From assembly GCA_963840055.1 (NCBI GenBank), contig CAWIXM010000032.1:1-64000 (forward strand): a DNA stretch of 64,000 bases, written 5' to 3'. Each line of letters starts with the position of its first letter. The stretch's first letter is position 1. The stretch comes from Rhodoplanes sp963840055 (lineage in GTDB: Bacteria > Pseudomonadota > Alphaproteobacteria > Rhizobiales > Xanthobacteraceae). The notes under the pieces are model-generated. The model had not been told where the DNA came from. It ran no database searches and worked only from the letters and a program-made list of their open reading frames with translations. This document shows positions 33,704-42,720 of this stretch, piece by piece. Position numbers and translations under genes: made by a program.

Positions 33704-34090
33704 TTAATTCGCGACCAGGCTCAAGACCGCCTTGTCGAGAACCCGCAGCACACGGTCGAGCTCGTGGCCGCCTTCGACGATCAGGCCAGTTGCAGAGACC
33801 ACCCGGTAGACGCCCTGGCGTCGCGCCAGGCGCGGATTCTTTTCGATGCGGTAGATTGGAACTTCGGCGGCGGAGCGGAAGACTGAAAACACCGCGCGGT
33901 CCTTGTGGAAGTCGATGGCGTAATCGCGCCATTCCCCCGACGCAACCTTTCGGACGTATAGACCGAAAATTCGCTTCAGTTCACGCCGGTCGAAGGTTAC
34001 GCGGGCATTGGGGGCGACGGCCGGATGCTTAACGGTCACCTCGCCCCCGCGGAACTCGCTTGGGTCGGCATCACCAAGCTCCAAGCTCAT
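33704..34090 (-). CDS. DUF2794 family protein
   Basis: A 128-aa conserved alphaproteobacterial protein. Diagnostic sequence is ARVTFDRRELKRIFGLYVRK, SGEWRDYAIDFHKDRAVFSV, then FRSAAEVPIYRIEKNPRLAR and QGVYRVVSATGLIVEGGHEL. It is cytoplasmic with no signal or membrane segment. Function unknown; the family is nearly ubiquitous in the order and single-copy. Confidence 0.9.
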   Translation of the reverse strand: MSLELGDADPSEFRGGEVTVKHPAVAPNARVTFDRRELKRIFGLYVRKVASGEWRDYAIDFHKDRAVFSVFRSAAEVPIYRIEKNPRLARRQGVYRVVSATGLIVEGGHELDRVLRVLDKAVLSLVAN

Positions 34091-34224
34091 CGGCGCCTCC
34101 TCGTCATCGATACGTCATGATCGCTCCGAAAGGGGCGGGAGAGCAAGTGCGTCGAGACGCGCCGAGGTTCCGATACAGATCACGCGTTCGTTAGTCCGTT
34201 CATAATGATGCCAGAATTCGGCCG

Positions 34225-34380
34225 TGCGCAGGCCGATCTGCCTTGCAAAGAAACATCATTGCCACGGGGTCCGGTCTGACATGAGTACCGGATTCCTCAG
34301 CCCCCCAGCCCCCCGGGCTCGTAAGGGCCGGACCCTCTGGCAAATCGTGGATGATAAGGCCGGCCAAGCCGGCCTTTTTC
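34225..34380 (+). ncRNA. candidate structured RNA with C-rich loop
   Basis: TGCCA (34260-34264) and GGGTCCGG (34267-34274) pair with CCGGACCC (34328-34335) and TGGCA (34338-34342). The enclosed loop contains CTCAGCCCCCCAGCCCCCCG, and a perfect terminator hairpin follows at 34356-34376 with a U-tract. It lies between the divergently placed DUF2794 gene and the end of the DUF1223 gene, with no rightward protein gene in front of the terminator. The 5' end is unassigned. A short frame at 34281 (MSTGFLSPPAPRARKGRTLW) exists but has no ribosome-binding site. Confidence 0.45.
34356..34380 (+). terminator. intrinsic terminator
   Basis: AAGGCCGGC - CAA - GCCGGCCTT followed by TTTCTTTT gives a perfect 9-bp stem and U-rich tail reading rightward. 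Confidence 0.85.
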
Positions 34381-34494
34381 TTTTCCGGACATCGTGCGGT
34401 GCTGAAGCGAGCAGGCAGGAAGAGCACGGGCCTTGGGGACACACATGCTCTCGCCCGGAGCGCAACCCGACAGGTAAATTTGGGAGCGATCAGT

Positions 34495-35295
34495 CTAGTG
34501 TAACTGCGCAATCGCCGCGCCGCGGATCGCTCCCGGCGTTGCGGTACTCCCCGTTTGGACGATCACCGCCACCAAATCGACCATCTCGGCTTTCACTTGG
34601 GCGAGGGGAACGGTCCATGTGCCCGGACCTGCCCAGTCGCCTAGCTTGATCCAGCGGCGCACCACGTTGGAGTAGGTGATCGTGCGCCCCTTGTTCTCGC
34701 CGCGCCGGATGGCGACCGGAACCGCGCTCGCCACGCCCCAGAGCCATATTTCGCCGGTGGGGCCTGCATTGCCTTTGCCGACCGTAATCGACACCTGTCC
34801 ATTCGCGACAGCAACCTGGACCGGCACGGAAAGCTGCGCGCCGCGGTCGCGCGCCGTGACGACGGCCCCCTCGATCGCGGCTCTATCGCTGCCGAGCGCA
34901 TGAACGGTCCCGTTCACCACCACCTGCGGCGTGTATACGTCCCCGTCGCCGCGCATGCGCGAATACGCCTTCTGGCGCGCCGTGTGGCGTGGATCGGCAA
35001 GCGTATCCTTCCAGCCGAGGTAATCCCAGTAGTGGACCGGCAAGCTGACCACGACGAGCCTGGGATCGTTTCTCAACTCGCCGACAAGCTTATCGGCCGG
35101 CGGACAGGACGAGCACCCCTGGCTGGTAAACAGCTCGATGACCGCACGCGGCCCTGCGTGCGCGCCGGTCGCGGTCGCCGCCAAAAGCACGGCGGCGACG
35201 ACCCCGAAAATCGACCAGCGGCCTGCCAACGTCAAAATCCCGACCTCGTCCTTGTCTTGTCTGATTAGGGGCGCGCACATACCCGCGCCCGCCAT
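34495..35295 (-). CDS. DUF1223 family secreted thioredoxin-fold protein
   Basis: A 266-aa exported protein. After a signal/anchor (RWSIFGVVAAVLLAATATGA) it shows the DUF1223 hallmark AVIELFTSQGCSSCPPADKL with a CxxC pair, then VVVSLPVHYWDYLGWKDTLA, ARQKAYSRMRGDGDVYTPQV and VVNGTVHALGSDRAAIEGAV. The thioredoxin-like N-terminal fold is followed by a beta-rich C-terminal domain. It is presumed periplasmic with unknown substrate. The start is uncertain: MAGAGMCAPL offers ATG codons at 35295 and 35280. Confidence 0.9.
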   Translation of the reverse strand: MAGAGMCAPLIRQDKDEVGILTLAGRWSIFGVVAAVLLAATATGAHAGPRAVIELFTSQGCSSCPPADKLVGELRNDPRLVVVSLPVHYWDYLGWKDTLADPRHTARQKAYSRMRGDGDVYTPQVVVNGTVHALGSDRAAIEGAVVTARDRGAQLSVPVQVAVANGQVSITVGKGNAGPTGEIWLWGVASAVPVAIRRGENKGRTITYSNVVRRWIKLGDWAGPGTWTVPLAQVKAEMVDLVAVIVQTGSTATPGAIRGAAIAQLH

Positions 35296-35518
35296 CCACC
35301 GTGCGGACGTGCTCTGCGACGGATGATGCTTCCTGATCAGGCGCGCATTGTTACGGACCTACGGGCCCTGCGCACAGTGGTCGTGAATAGTACGCTCAGG
35401 CGATCACCTGCCACTCACTTAGCAGTGAGATTGGCGCATGACGCGGCAATGTGATCAGTCCTTGGCGCTTGCAGCAAAAGACCCACGGCGCATACCGCCG
35501 CAGGTCTTTGCAAAACGC

Positions 35519-38224
35519 TCAAGCAGCGAGCTGACGCAGCACGTATTGCAGGATTCCGCCGTTGCGGAGGTATTCGAGTTCTTCGAGCGTATCGATGCGG
35601 CAGATCAGCGGCACGCGCTGCAATGTGCCGTCCAATCCGACAATCTCGGCGACGAGCCGCTGCCGCGGCTTGAGTTCACCTTGCAAGCCGCGGATGGTCA
35701 CCTGCTCGCTGCCCTTGAGTCCGATCGTTTGCCACGATGCGCCCTCTTCAAAAACCAGCGGTACGACGCCCATGCCGACCAGATTGGAACGATGAATGCG
35801 CTCGAAGGATTGCGCGATCACGGCGCGGATGCCGAGCAGAGCCGTGCCTTTAGCCGCCCAGTCGCGCGACGAGCCCGTGCCGTATTCCTTTCCGGCGAAC
35901 ACGACGAGCGGGACTTTCTCGCTTTTGTAGCGCATGGCCGCTTCGTAGATGGGCATCTGTTCTTTTGACGGATAGTGAATCGTGACGCCGCCTTCCACGC
36001 CCGGGACCATCTGGTTCTTGATGCGGATATTGCCGAAGGTGCCGCGCATCATGACTTCGTGATTGCCGCGGCGGGTGCCGTACTGATTGAAGTCCGGCGG
36101 CTTGACATGGTGCGCGATCAGATACTGTCCCGTGGGCGAGGCGACCTTGATCGAGCCCGCGGGCGAAATGTGGTCGGTGGTGATCGAGTCGAGGAAGAGT
36201 CCGAGAATGCGCGCGTCGACGATGTTGGTGAGCGGCCGCGGCTCGCGCGTCATGCCCATGAAGTAAGGCGGATTCCGCACATAAGTCGAGTGGTGATCCC
36301 ACGGATAGGTGAGGCCGCCCTTGACCGCGATCTTGGTCCAGTTCGCGTCGCCCTTGAACACGTCGGCGTACTTGCGCACGAACATCTGCTTGGTGATCGT
36401 CTTCTTCATGGCCGCGTTGATCTCGCGGTTAGACGGCCAGATGTCCTTGAGAAAAACCTTCTTGCCCGCCTTGTCGACGCCGAGCGCAGTCTTCGCCGGA
36501 TCGAAGTTCATCGTTCCGGCGAGCGCATAGGCGACGACGAGCGGCGGCGAGGCGAGATAGTTGGCGCGCACGTCGGGATTGACGCGGCCCTCAAAATTGC
36601 GGTTTCCCGACAGGACCGAGGCGGCGACAAGGTCGTGCTCGTTGACGGCGGCCGATATCTCCGGCGGCAGCGGCCCGGAATTGCCGATGCAGGTGGTGCA
36701 GCCGAAACCGACGAGATTGAATCCGAGCTTGTCGAGATATTTCTGCAGGCCCGACTTGGCGAGATATTCGGCGACCACCTGCGAGCCGGGCGCAAGCGAA
36801 GTCTTCACCCACGGCTTGACCGTGAGCCCCTTCTCCACCGCCTTTTTCGCGAGCAGGCCCGCGCCCATCATCACCGTCGGGTTCGACGTGTTGGTGCACG
36901 AGGTGATCGCCGCGATGACGACGTCGCCATGGCCGAGATCGTGCTTGCGCCCTGCCACCGCTACGCGCTTGTCCGCTTCGCCGCCCTTCCCGAATTCGTC
37001 GGCGAGCGAACGCGCAAAGCTGCTCTTCACCGACTTAAGCGGCACGCGATCCTGCGGGCGCTTCGGCCCGGCCAGCGAGGGTTCCACCGAGGCAAGGTCG
37101 AGCTTGAGCACGTCGGTGAACACCGGATCGGGCGTGTTCTTCGTGCGGAACATGCCTTGCGCCTTGGCGTAAGCCTCGACGAGCTTGACCCGGTGCTCGG
37201 ACCGGCCGGTGCCGCGCAGGTAGTCGAGCGTGTCGGCGTCGACCGGGAAGAAGCCGCAGGTCGCCCCATATTCCGGTGACATGTTGCCGATGGTCGCGCG
37301 GTCGGCGATCGACAGGTTGGCGAGGCCGGGGCCGAAGAACTCGACAAATCGGCCGACCACGCCGCGCTTGCGCAGCATTTGCGTCACCGTGAGCACGAGG
37401 TCGGTGGCGGTCACCCCTTCGGTCAGTTTGCCGCTGAGCTTCACGCCGATGACTTCGGGGAGCATCATCGAATAGGGCTGGCCGAGCATCGCCGCTTCCG
37501 CCTCGATGCCGCCGACGCCCCAACCAAGCACGGCGAGCCCGTTCACCATCGTCGTATGGGAGTCGGTGCCGACCAGCGTATCGGGATAAGCGAGTTCGGC
37601 CGTTACGGTCTTGCCGTCAAGCCGCGCCTCGCCTTTCGCGGTCCACACCGTCTGCGACAGATATTCGAGATTGACCTGATGGCAGATGCCGGTCCCCGGC
37701 GGCACCACGCGGAAGTTCTGGAACGAGTGCTGCGCCCATTTGAGAAAGCGGTAACGCTCCTGGTTTTGTCGGTACTCCTCGGTCACGTTCTTCTTGAGCG
37801 CGTCATTGGTGCCGAAAAAGTTGACGAGCACCGAATGGTCGATGACGAGGTCGACCGGGACCAGCGGATTGATCTTTTTCGGGTCGCCGCCGAGATTCTT
37901 CATGGCGTCGCGCATGGCGGCGAGATCGACCACCGCCGGCACGCCGGTGAAGTCCTGCATCAACACGCGCGCCGGGCGGAACGGGACTTCACGTTCGGAG
38001 GTCTTGGTCTTCAGCCATTGGGCGACCGCCTGGATGTCCTCCTTGGCGACGGTTTGCCCATCCTCGTGGCGCAGCAGATTCTCGAGCAGCACCTTCATCG
38101 AGAAAGGAAGGCGGGAAATGCCTTTCAACCCATTCTTTTCGGCGGCCGGCAGGCTGTAATAGACGTAATTCCGGTTGCCGAGTTTGAGCGTCCGGGTGCA
38201 CTTGAAGCTGTCTATCGGGATCAT
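35519..38224 (-). CDS. acnA: aconitate hydratase A
   Basis: A 901-aa monomeric [4Fe-4S] aconitase (citrate to isocitrate, TCA cycle) of the AcnA/IRP1 class. The start at 38224 gives MIPIDSFKCTRTLKLGNRNY. Substrate and cluster motifs include LVPVDLVIDHSVLVNFFGTN, YPDTLVGTDSHTTMVNGLAV, the cluster Cys in VVIAAITSCTNTSNPTVMMG and LVGFGCTTCIGNSGPLPPEI, and the swivelling-domain motif EYGTGSSRDWAAKGTALLGI. Complete length, no frame damage. Divergent from the ccm cluster with ~360 bp between starts. Confidence 0.97.
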   Translation of the reverse strand: MIPIDSFKCTRTLKLGNRNYVYYSLPAAEKNGLKGISRLPFSMKVLLENLLRHEDGQTVAKEDIQAVAQWLKTKTSEREVPFRPARVLMQDFTGVPAVVDLAAMRDAMKNLGGDPKKINPLVPVDLVIDHSVLVNFFGTNDALKKNVTEEYRQNQERYRFLKWAQHSFQNFRVVPPGTGICHQVNLEYLSQTVWTAKGEARLDGKTVTAELAYPDTLVGTDSHTTMVNGLAVLGWGVGGIEAEAAMLGQPYSMMLPEVIGVKLSGKLTEGVTATDLVLTVTQMLRKRGVVGRFVEFFGPGLANLSIADRATIGNMSPEYGATCGFFPVDADTLDYLRGTGRSEHRVKLVEAYAKAQGMFRTKNTPDPVFTDVLKLDLASVEPSLAGPKRPQDRVPLKSVKSSFARSLADEFGKGGEADKRVAVAGRKHDLGHGDVVIAAITSCTNTSNPTVMMGAGLLAKKAVEKGLTVKPWVKTSLAPGSQVVAEYLAKSGLQKYLDKLGFNLVGFGCTTCIGNSGPLPPEISAAVNEHDLVAASVLSGNRNFEGRVNPDVRANYLASPPLVVAYALAGTMNFDPAKTALGVDKAGKKVFLKDIWPSNREINAAMKKTITKQMFVRKYADVFKGDANWTKIAVKGGLTYPWDHHSTYVRNPPYFMGMTREPRPLTNIVDARILGLFLDSITTDHISPAGSIKVASPTGQYLIAHHVKPPDFNQYGTRRGNHEVMMRGTFGNIRIKNQMVPGVEGGVTIHYPSKEQMPIYEAAMRYKSEKVPLVVFAGKEYGTGSSRDWAAKGTALLGIRAVIAQSFERIHRSNLVGMGVVPLVFEEGASWQTIGLKGSEQVTIRGLQGELKPRQRLVAEIVGLDGTLQRVPLICRIDTLEELEYLRNGGILQYVLRQLAA

Positions 38225-38587
38225 GGCGCGATGTTCCATTCCGGCCGGAGGGCAGCCGGATTGCCTTTCTAATATATCTCCGGGGGTGCTGCCTCGTTCA
38301 CCCGCCTCGGACGCGCCGGACCCACGTCCTCGCCGGCGGGCAGGCTTTTGTTACGGGCTTATAAGAGCTTTCCTTCCGTTCTGCTATACGACTTCTAAAC
38401 AGCGGATTCGGTGGAACGTCTAGCCTGAGGGCGAACGATCGATGCCGTTTCCAGGTGATCAATTCGTCGTCAGTCCGTGGGTATTTCCAAGCGGGTCGAA
38501 CCGCCGATCGGGGCGCTCAAGCTCTGGATGGATTACGCCGAGCCGTTCGGCCACATCCGATACGAAAAACCGGGGCGGGACCGCCTG
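38225..38587. other. divergent promoter region acnA / ccmA
   Basis: Holds promoters for acnA leftward and the ccm operon rightward. A/T-rich patches occur near 38260-38280 (TTTCTAATATATCTCC) and 38375-38400 (TTCTGCTATACGACTTCTAA), the latter suitable for the rightward operon. The reading frame before ccmA (38477 onward) lacks ABC-ATPase similarity. Confidence 0.4.
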
Positions 38588-39220
38588 ATGGAGCTGATTG
38601 GGCGGGACCTTGTTTGCGTACGCGGCGGACGCGAGGTTTTTTCCGGCCTCGGCTTTCGTGTCTGCGCGGGGGAGGCCCTGGTCTTGACCGGCCCGAACGG
38701 GGCGGGAAAGACCTCGCTGTTGCGGATGATCGCCGGGCTGCTGCGTCCAGCGGCGGGCCGGATCGAGCTGGCCGGAGGAGAGGCCGAGCTGGGAGTAGCC
38801 GAACAAGCCCATTATCTCGGCCACCAGGACGCCTTGAAACCATCCCTGACCGTCCGCGAAAACCTGCAATTCTGGGCCAGGTATTTGGGGGGAAGCGATG
38901 AGGCCCTGGCGGGCGCGCTCACCGCCGTCGGCCTTGAGGAACTTGCTGACCTGCCCGCTGGGTATCTCTCCGCCGGTCAACGCCGGCGTCTCTCGCTCGC
39001 CCGTCTGCTCGCGGTTCCTCGCCGGCTCTGGCTGCTCGACGAGCCGACCGCAGCCCTCGATCTAGCCGCGCAGGAAAGGCTGACCGCGCTCATGCGGGAG
39101 CACCTTGGCGGCCGCGGCATCATCATCGTCGCGACCCATGGCCCGCTCGGGCTCGACACGGCCCAAAACCTGCGGCTGGGCGCGGTTCGCGGACCCGACC
39201 TGGCGGGGGCAGCCCAATGA
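38588..39220 (+). CDS. ccmA: heme exporter ATP-binding subunit CcmA
   Basis: A 210-aa ABC ATPase of cytochrome c maturation system I, powering release of holo-CcmE from CcmC. The ATG at 38588 gives MELIGRDLVCVRGGREVFSG. Walker A is ALVLTGPNGAGKTSLLRMIA, the signature LPAGYLSAGQRRRLSLARLL, Walker B RRLWLLDEPTAALDLAAQER, and the H-loop IIIVATHGPLGLDTAQNLRL. The characteristic CcmA motif YLGHQDALKPSLTVRENLQF confirms the assignment. The stop overlaps ccmB by ATGA. Confidence 0.95.
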   Translation: MELIGRDLVCVRGGREVFSGLGFRVCAGEALVLTGPNGAGKTSLLRMIAGLLRPAAGRIELAGGEAELGVAEQAHYLGHQDALKPSLTVRENLQFWARYLGGSDEALAGALTAVGLEELADLPAGYLSAGQRRRLSLARLLAVPRRLWLLDEPTAALDLAAQERLTALMREHLGGRGIIIVATHGPLGLDTAQNLRLGAVRGPDLAGAAQ

Positions 39221-39885
39221 CCGCGCTCCGCGCCCTTCTCCTCCGTGACATGCGCATCGCCGTCCGCATCGGCGGCGGCGCGATGATGGCCGTATTGTTC
39301 TTTCTCGTGGTGGTGGTTGTTACCCCGTTCGCGCTTGGACCGGATATGGCGCTGCTGCAACGGGTCGGACCAGCGATCCTGTGGATCGGCGCCCTGCTCG
39401 CTTCCCTGCTCGCCCTCGACCGGCTGTTCGCCGCCGACTACGAAGACGGCTCGCTCGATCTGATCCTGATGGGCCGGCTGCCGCTCGAATTCGCCGCCGC
39501 CACGAAGGCATTGGCGCATTGGCTCACGACCGGCCTCCCCCTCGTGCTGGTCACCCCCGTCTTGGGGCTTTTTCTCAATCTCGAGCCGGCGGCGACCGGA
39601 GCTGTGATGCTCACTTTGCTGGTCGGGACCCCCGCGCTGACCTTCATCGGCCTGATTGGGTCATCGCTCGCGACGGCGCTCCGCCGCGGCGGCCTGCTTC
39701 TCCCGGTGCTGGTGGTGCCGCTGACCGTGCCGGTGCTGATCTTCGGGGTCGCCGCCTCCAACGCCGCGATCGTGGGGCCGGTGCCGTTCGGAACGCCGTT
39801 CACGCTCCTGTGCGCGTTCACGCTGATGAGCCTCGTGGTAGGGCCCTTCGCCGCCGCCGCAGCCCTGCGGCACGGGCTCGAGTGA
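39217..39885 (+). CDS. ccmB: heme exporter membrane subunit CcmB
   Basis: A 222-aa integral membrane protein with six hydrophobic segments (GGAMMAVLFFLVVVVVTPFA; RVGPAILWIGALLASLLALD; LVLVTPVLGLFLNLEPAATG; and others). CcmB motifs are LLLRDMRIAVRIGGG, LFAADYEDGSLDLILMGRLP and KALAHWLTTGLPLVL. Works with CcmA and CcmC in handing heme-loaded CcmE to the ligase. Start overlaps ccmA (ATGA). Confidence 0.95.
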   Translation: MTALRALLLRDMRIAVRIGGGAMMAVLFFLVVVVVTPFALGPDMALLQRVGPAILWIGALLASLLALDRLFAADYEDGSLDLILMGRLPLEFAAATKALAHWLTTGLPLVLVTPVLGLFLNLEPAATGAVMLTLLVGTPALTFIGLIGSSLATALRRGGLLLPVLVVPLTVPVLIFGVAASNAAIVGPVPFGTPFTLLCAFTLMSLVVGPFAAAAALRHGLE

Positions 39886-39962
39886 TACCGGCCGATTGCC
39901 GCTGCCTCCGTACAACTGCCGCATTGCGCGCCCATCCCATGCGGACTAAGACAAGGCCGATC

Positions 39963-40697
39963 ATGGCGCTGATTGATTTCGCCAATCCGACGCGGTTTCT
40001 GAATCTCGTCGATCGCGTATTGCCGTGGCTCGCCGGTGCGACGGCGATCGTCTTCGCGCTCGCCCTCGTCCAGGTTTACGGCGCGCCCGACGACTACCAG
40101 CAAGGCGCAACCGTTAAGATCATGTTCCTGCATGTGCCGGCGGCATGGCTCGCCATGTTCTGCTGGGCGCTGATGAGCGTCGCCGCGATCGGCACGCTGG
40201 TATTCCGCCACCCGCTCGCAGATGTCGCCGCCAAGACGGCGGCGCCGCTGGGGGCGGCCTTCACTTTCATCTGCCTGGCGACCGGGTCGTTGTGGGGCCG
40301 CCCGATGTGGGGCGCCTACTGGGTCTGGGACGCGCGCCTCACTTCGGTGCTGGTGCTGTTCATCATGTATCTCGGCCTGCTCGCCCTGTGGCGCAGCGTC
40401 GATGACCCGAGTCGAGCCGGTCGCGCCGCGGCGATCCTTACCCTGGTCGGGGCGATCAACCTGCCGATCATTAAGTTCTCCGTCGACTGGTGGAATACGC
40501 TGCACCAGGGTTCCTCGGTGGTGCGCCTCGATGGGCCGGCGATCCATCCAAGCATTCTTGTGCCGCTGCTGACGATGGCGGTCGCCTTTACGCTGCTGTT
40601 CGTCACGCTTCATCTTGCGGCGATGCGCAACGAAGTTTTGCGCCGCCGCGTGCGCAGCCTGCGTCTCCTGCAAGCGCAGGCGGCACCGGGAGCTTGA
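39963..40697 (+). CDS. ccmC: heme exporter protein CcmC
   Basis: A 244-aa six-helix membrane protein that attaches heme to CcmE. The ATG at 39963 gives MALIDFANPTRFLNLVDRVL. The tryptophan-rich WWD heme-handling segment is LWGRPMWGAYWVWDARLTSV. External histidines flank it in VKIMFLHVPAAWLAMFCWAL and WWNTLHQGSSVVRLDGPAIH, positions known to act as heme axial ligands in the family. A 77-bp gap separates it from ccmB. Confidence 0.96.
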   Translation: MALIDFANPTRFLNLVDRVLPWLAGATAIVFALALVQVYGAPDDYQQGATVKIMFLHVPAAWLAMFCWALMSVAAIGTLVFRHPLADVAAKTAAPLGAAFTFICLATGSLWGRPMWGAYWVWDARLTSVLVLFIMYLGLLALWRSVDDPSRAGRAAAILTLVGAINLPIIKFSVDWWNTLHQGSSVVRLDGPAIHPSILVPLLTMAVAFTLLFVTLHLAAMRNEVLRRRVRSLRLLQAQAAPGA

Positions 40698-40699
40698 GC

Positions 40700-40891
40700 A
40701 TGTCGCTGGGTCCGCACGCCGCCTACATCGTCGCAGCCTATGGCATTACCTTCGCCGTGATAGCGGCGTTGATCGCCTGGGTCGTGGCGGATTACCGGCG
40801 GCAGCGGCGCATCCTCGCCGATCTCGAGCGCCGCGGCGTGACCCGCCGCTCCGCAAATATTCGCCCGACGCCGATCGAGGGAACGGCATGA
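40700..40891 (+). CDS. ccmD: heme exporter protein CcmD
   Basis: This 63-aa single-pass protein (MSLGPHAAYIVAAYGITFAV, then ALIAWVVADYRRQRRILADL) has the CcmD pattern of Pro-His-x-x-Tyr before one transmembrane helix and a basic cytoplasmic tail. CcmD helps holo-CcmE leave the CcmABC complex. It starts 3 bp after ccmC and overlaps ccmG by ATGA. Confidence 0.92.
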   Translation: MSLGPHAAYIVAAYGITFAVIAALIAWVVADYRRQRRILADLERRGVTRRSANIRPTPIEGTA

Positions 40892-41478
40892 CTGCGCTTC
40901 CGACCAACGAAACGGCGCGTCCGCGACGTTGGATCGTGTTCGTACCGCTGGCGATTTTCCTGGCGCTGGCCGTGCTTTTCCTGTTCCGGCTCGGCGCGGG
41001 CGATCCCTCGACCATTCCCTCCGCGCTGATCGGTCGGCCCGCCCCCGACACCGACCTGCCCGCAATTCCCGGCCTTGTCCGCGACGGCAAGCCGGTGCCC
41101 GGATTTACCGCGGCCGACCTCAAAGGACAGGTCACCGTGCTCAATGTCTGGGGGTCGTGGTGTTTGCCATGCCGCGAGGAGGCGCCCTGGCTGATGCGCA
41201 TGGCCGCGGACAAGCGCTATCGGCTGGTCGGCCTCAATTACAAGGACCAGACGGACAATGCGCTCCGATTCCTCGAGCGTTCCGGCAATCCGTTCGCCGC
41301 GATCGGTGCGGACGCGAACGGCCGCGCCGCGATCGAATGGGGCGTCTATGGCGTGCCGGAGACCTTCGTGATCGGACGCGACGGCATGATCGCCTACAAG
41401 CTGGTCGGCCCGATCACGCCCGCCAATCTCGGGACGTTGCGGCTGGCGATCGAAAAGGCGCTTGCGGCGCGAGCGTGA
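40888..41478 (+). CDS. ccmG: thiol:disulfide interchange protein CcmG (DsbE)
   Basis: A 196-aa membrane-anchored periplasmic thioredoxin. The N-terminal anchor RWIVFVPLAIFLALAVLFLF is followed by the redox motif VLNVWGSWCLPCREEAPWLM (WCLPC) and the CcmG-specific acidic/GVxGxPE loop EWGVYGVPETFVIGRDGMIA. It reduces apocytochrome c cysteines for heme ligation. Last gene of ccmABCDG; ccmE, ccmF and ccmH are not in the window. Convergent with proB. Confidence 0.95.
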   Translation: MTALPTNETARPRRWIVFVPLAIFLALAVLFLFRLGAGDPSTIPSALIGRPAPDTDLPAIPGLVRDGKPVPGFTAADLKGQVTVLNVWGSWCLPCREEAPWLMRMAADKRYRLVGLNYKDQTDNALRFLERSGNPFAAIGADANGRAAIEWGVYGVPETFVIGRDGMIAYKLVGPITPANLGTLRLAIEKALAARA

Positions 41479-41539
41479 ACCTTGCTTTGACGCTGCGCCG
41501 GTGCAGATGGGACTCGCGCCCCATCCGCTCTCCGCGCCA

Positions 41540-42712
41540 TCACTCGCGCCACAGCGCGAGATCGTCGCGGTGGATCATCACCGTGCGGCCGGGGTTGCCG
41601 AGGATCAACAAGATGTCGGCCGACGACATGCGCTTGATCCGGTCGGCTTCCTCGGCGTCATAGGCGACAAGCCCGCGCCCGAGCTCCGCGCCGTCGGGCC
41701 CGCGCACGATCACCGCATCACCGCGGGCGAATGCGCCTTCCACCCGCACCACGCCCGCCGGCAACAGGCTCTTGCCCCGCCTGAGCGCGGCGACCGCTCC
41801 GGCGTCGATGGTGAGCGTGCCCTTCGGCTCAAGCGATCCCGCGATCCACTTCTTGCGCGACGTAACCGGGTTGGCAGGAGTGAGGAACCAGGTCGCGCGC
41901 GCGCCGCTCCGGATCGCCCGCAACGGATGCATCACCCGGCCTGAGGCGATCACCATATGCGCACCGCCGGCCGTCGCAATTTTGCCGGCCTCGATCTTGG
42001 TCCGCATGCCGCCGCGCGACAGCTCCGAGGTCGGCGCGCCCGCCATCGCCTCGACCGCCGGCGTGATGCGCTCGACCAACGGCACGAAACCCGCATCGGG
42101 GACGCGATCGGGCGGCGCCTCGTACAAACCGTCGATGTCGGAGAGCAGCACCAAGAGATCGGCGCTCGTCATGGTGGCGACGCGCGCGGCGAGCCGGTCG
42201 TTGTCGCCGTAGCGGATCTCGTTGGTCGCCACCGTGTCGTTTTCGTTGATGATGGGCACCGCCCGCCAGTCGAGCAGGCGCGCGATGGTCGAGCGCGCAT
42301 TGAGGTAGCGCCGCCGCTCCTCGGTGTCGCCGAGCGTCACCAGCACCTGGCCGGCTCGGATGTCGTAACGTCCGAGCGCCTCCGCCCAGATACGCGCGAG
42401 CGCGATCTGTCCGACCGCCGCCGCGCCCTGGCTGTCCTCGAGCGGCAGCGCTCCGTGCGGAAGCTTGAGCATCGAGCGGCCGAGCGCGATTGCGCCCGAG
42501 GACACGATCAGGATATCGCGGTTCGCCCCATGCAGGTCGGCGATGTCGCCGGCGAGCGAGGCGAGCCACGCCTCCTTCACCCGCCCGGCTTTGGCGTCGA
42601 CCAGCAGCGAGGAACCGACCTTGACCACGATACGGCGGAAATCGTCGAGGGCGGGGATTTTGGCCATGCGGGCCAGGTCAGTCCGAGTTCCGCGCCGGTT
42701 CGTTTCGCTCAT
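41540..42712 (-). CDS. proB: glutamate 5-kinase
   Basis: A 390-aa enzyme committing glutamate to proline. The amino-acid kinase domain has RRIVVKVGSSLLVD, ILIVSSGAIALGRSMLKLPH, VPIINENDTVATNEIRYGDN, LLVLLSDIDGLYEAP and SRGGMRTKIEAGKIATAGGA. A C-terminal PUA domain (about residues 290-380) includes GTLTIDAGAVAALRRGKSLL and AVIVRGPDGAELGRGLVAYD. An alternative start, MAKIPALDD, exists at 42667. The 42712 ATG lies 8 nt after the metX stop with a CAAGG element, suggesting coupling to metX, an unusual partner (obgE or proA are more common). Confidence 0.95.
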   Translation of the reverse strand: MSETNRRGTRTDLARMAKIPALDDFRRIVVKVGSSLLVDAKAGRVKEAWLASLAGDIADLHGANRDILIVSSGAIALGRSMLKLPHGALPLEDSQGAAAVGQIALARIWAEALGRYDIRAGQVLVTLGDTEERRRYLNARSTIARLLDWRAVPIINENDTVATNEIRYGDNDRLAARVATMTSADLLVLLSDIDGLYEAPPDRVPDAGFVPLVERITPAVEAMAGAPTSELSRGGMRTKIEAGKIATAGGAHMVIASGRVMHPLRAIRSGARATWFLTPANPVTSRKKWIAGSLEPKGTLTIDAGAVAALRRGKSLLPAGVVRVEGAFARGDAVIVRGPDGAELGRGLVAYDAEEADRIKRMSSADILLILGNPGRTVMIHRDDLALWRE

Positions 42713-42720
42713 ATCGATGT

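Noticed and set aside
35975..38272. Two long rightward frames (434 and 297 codons) opposite aconitase
   Set aside because: Shadow frames of acnA; Arg/Asp/His-rich translations without family motifs.
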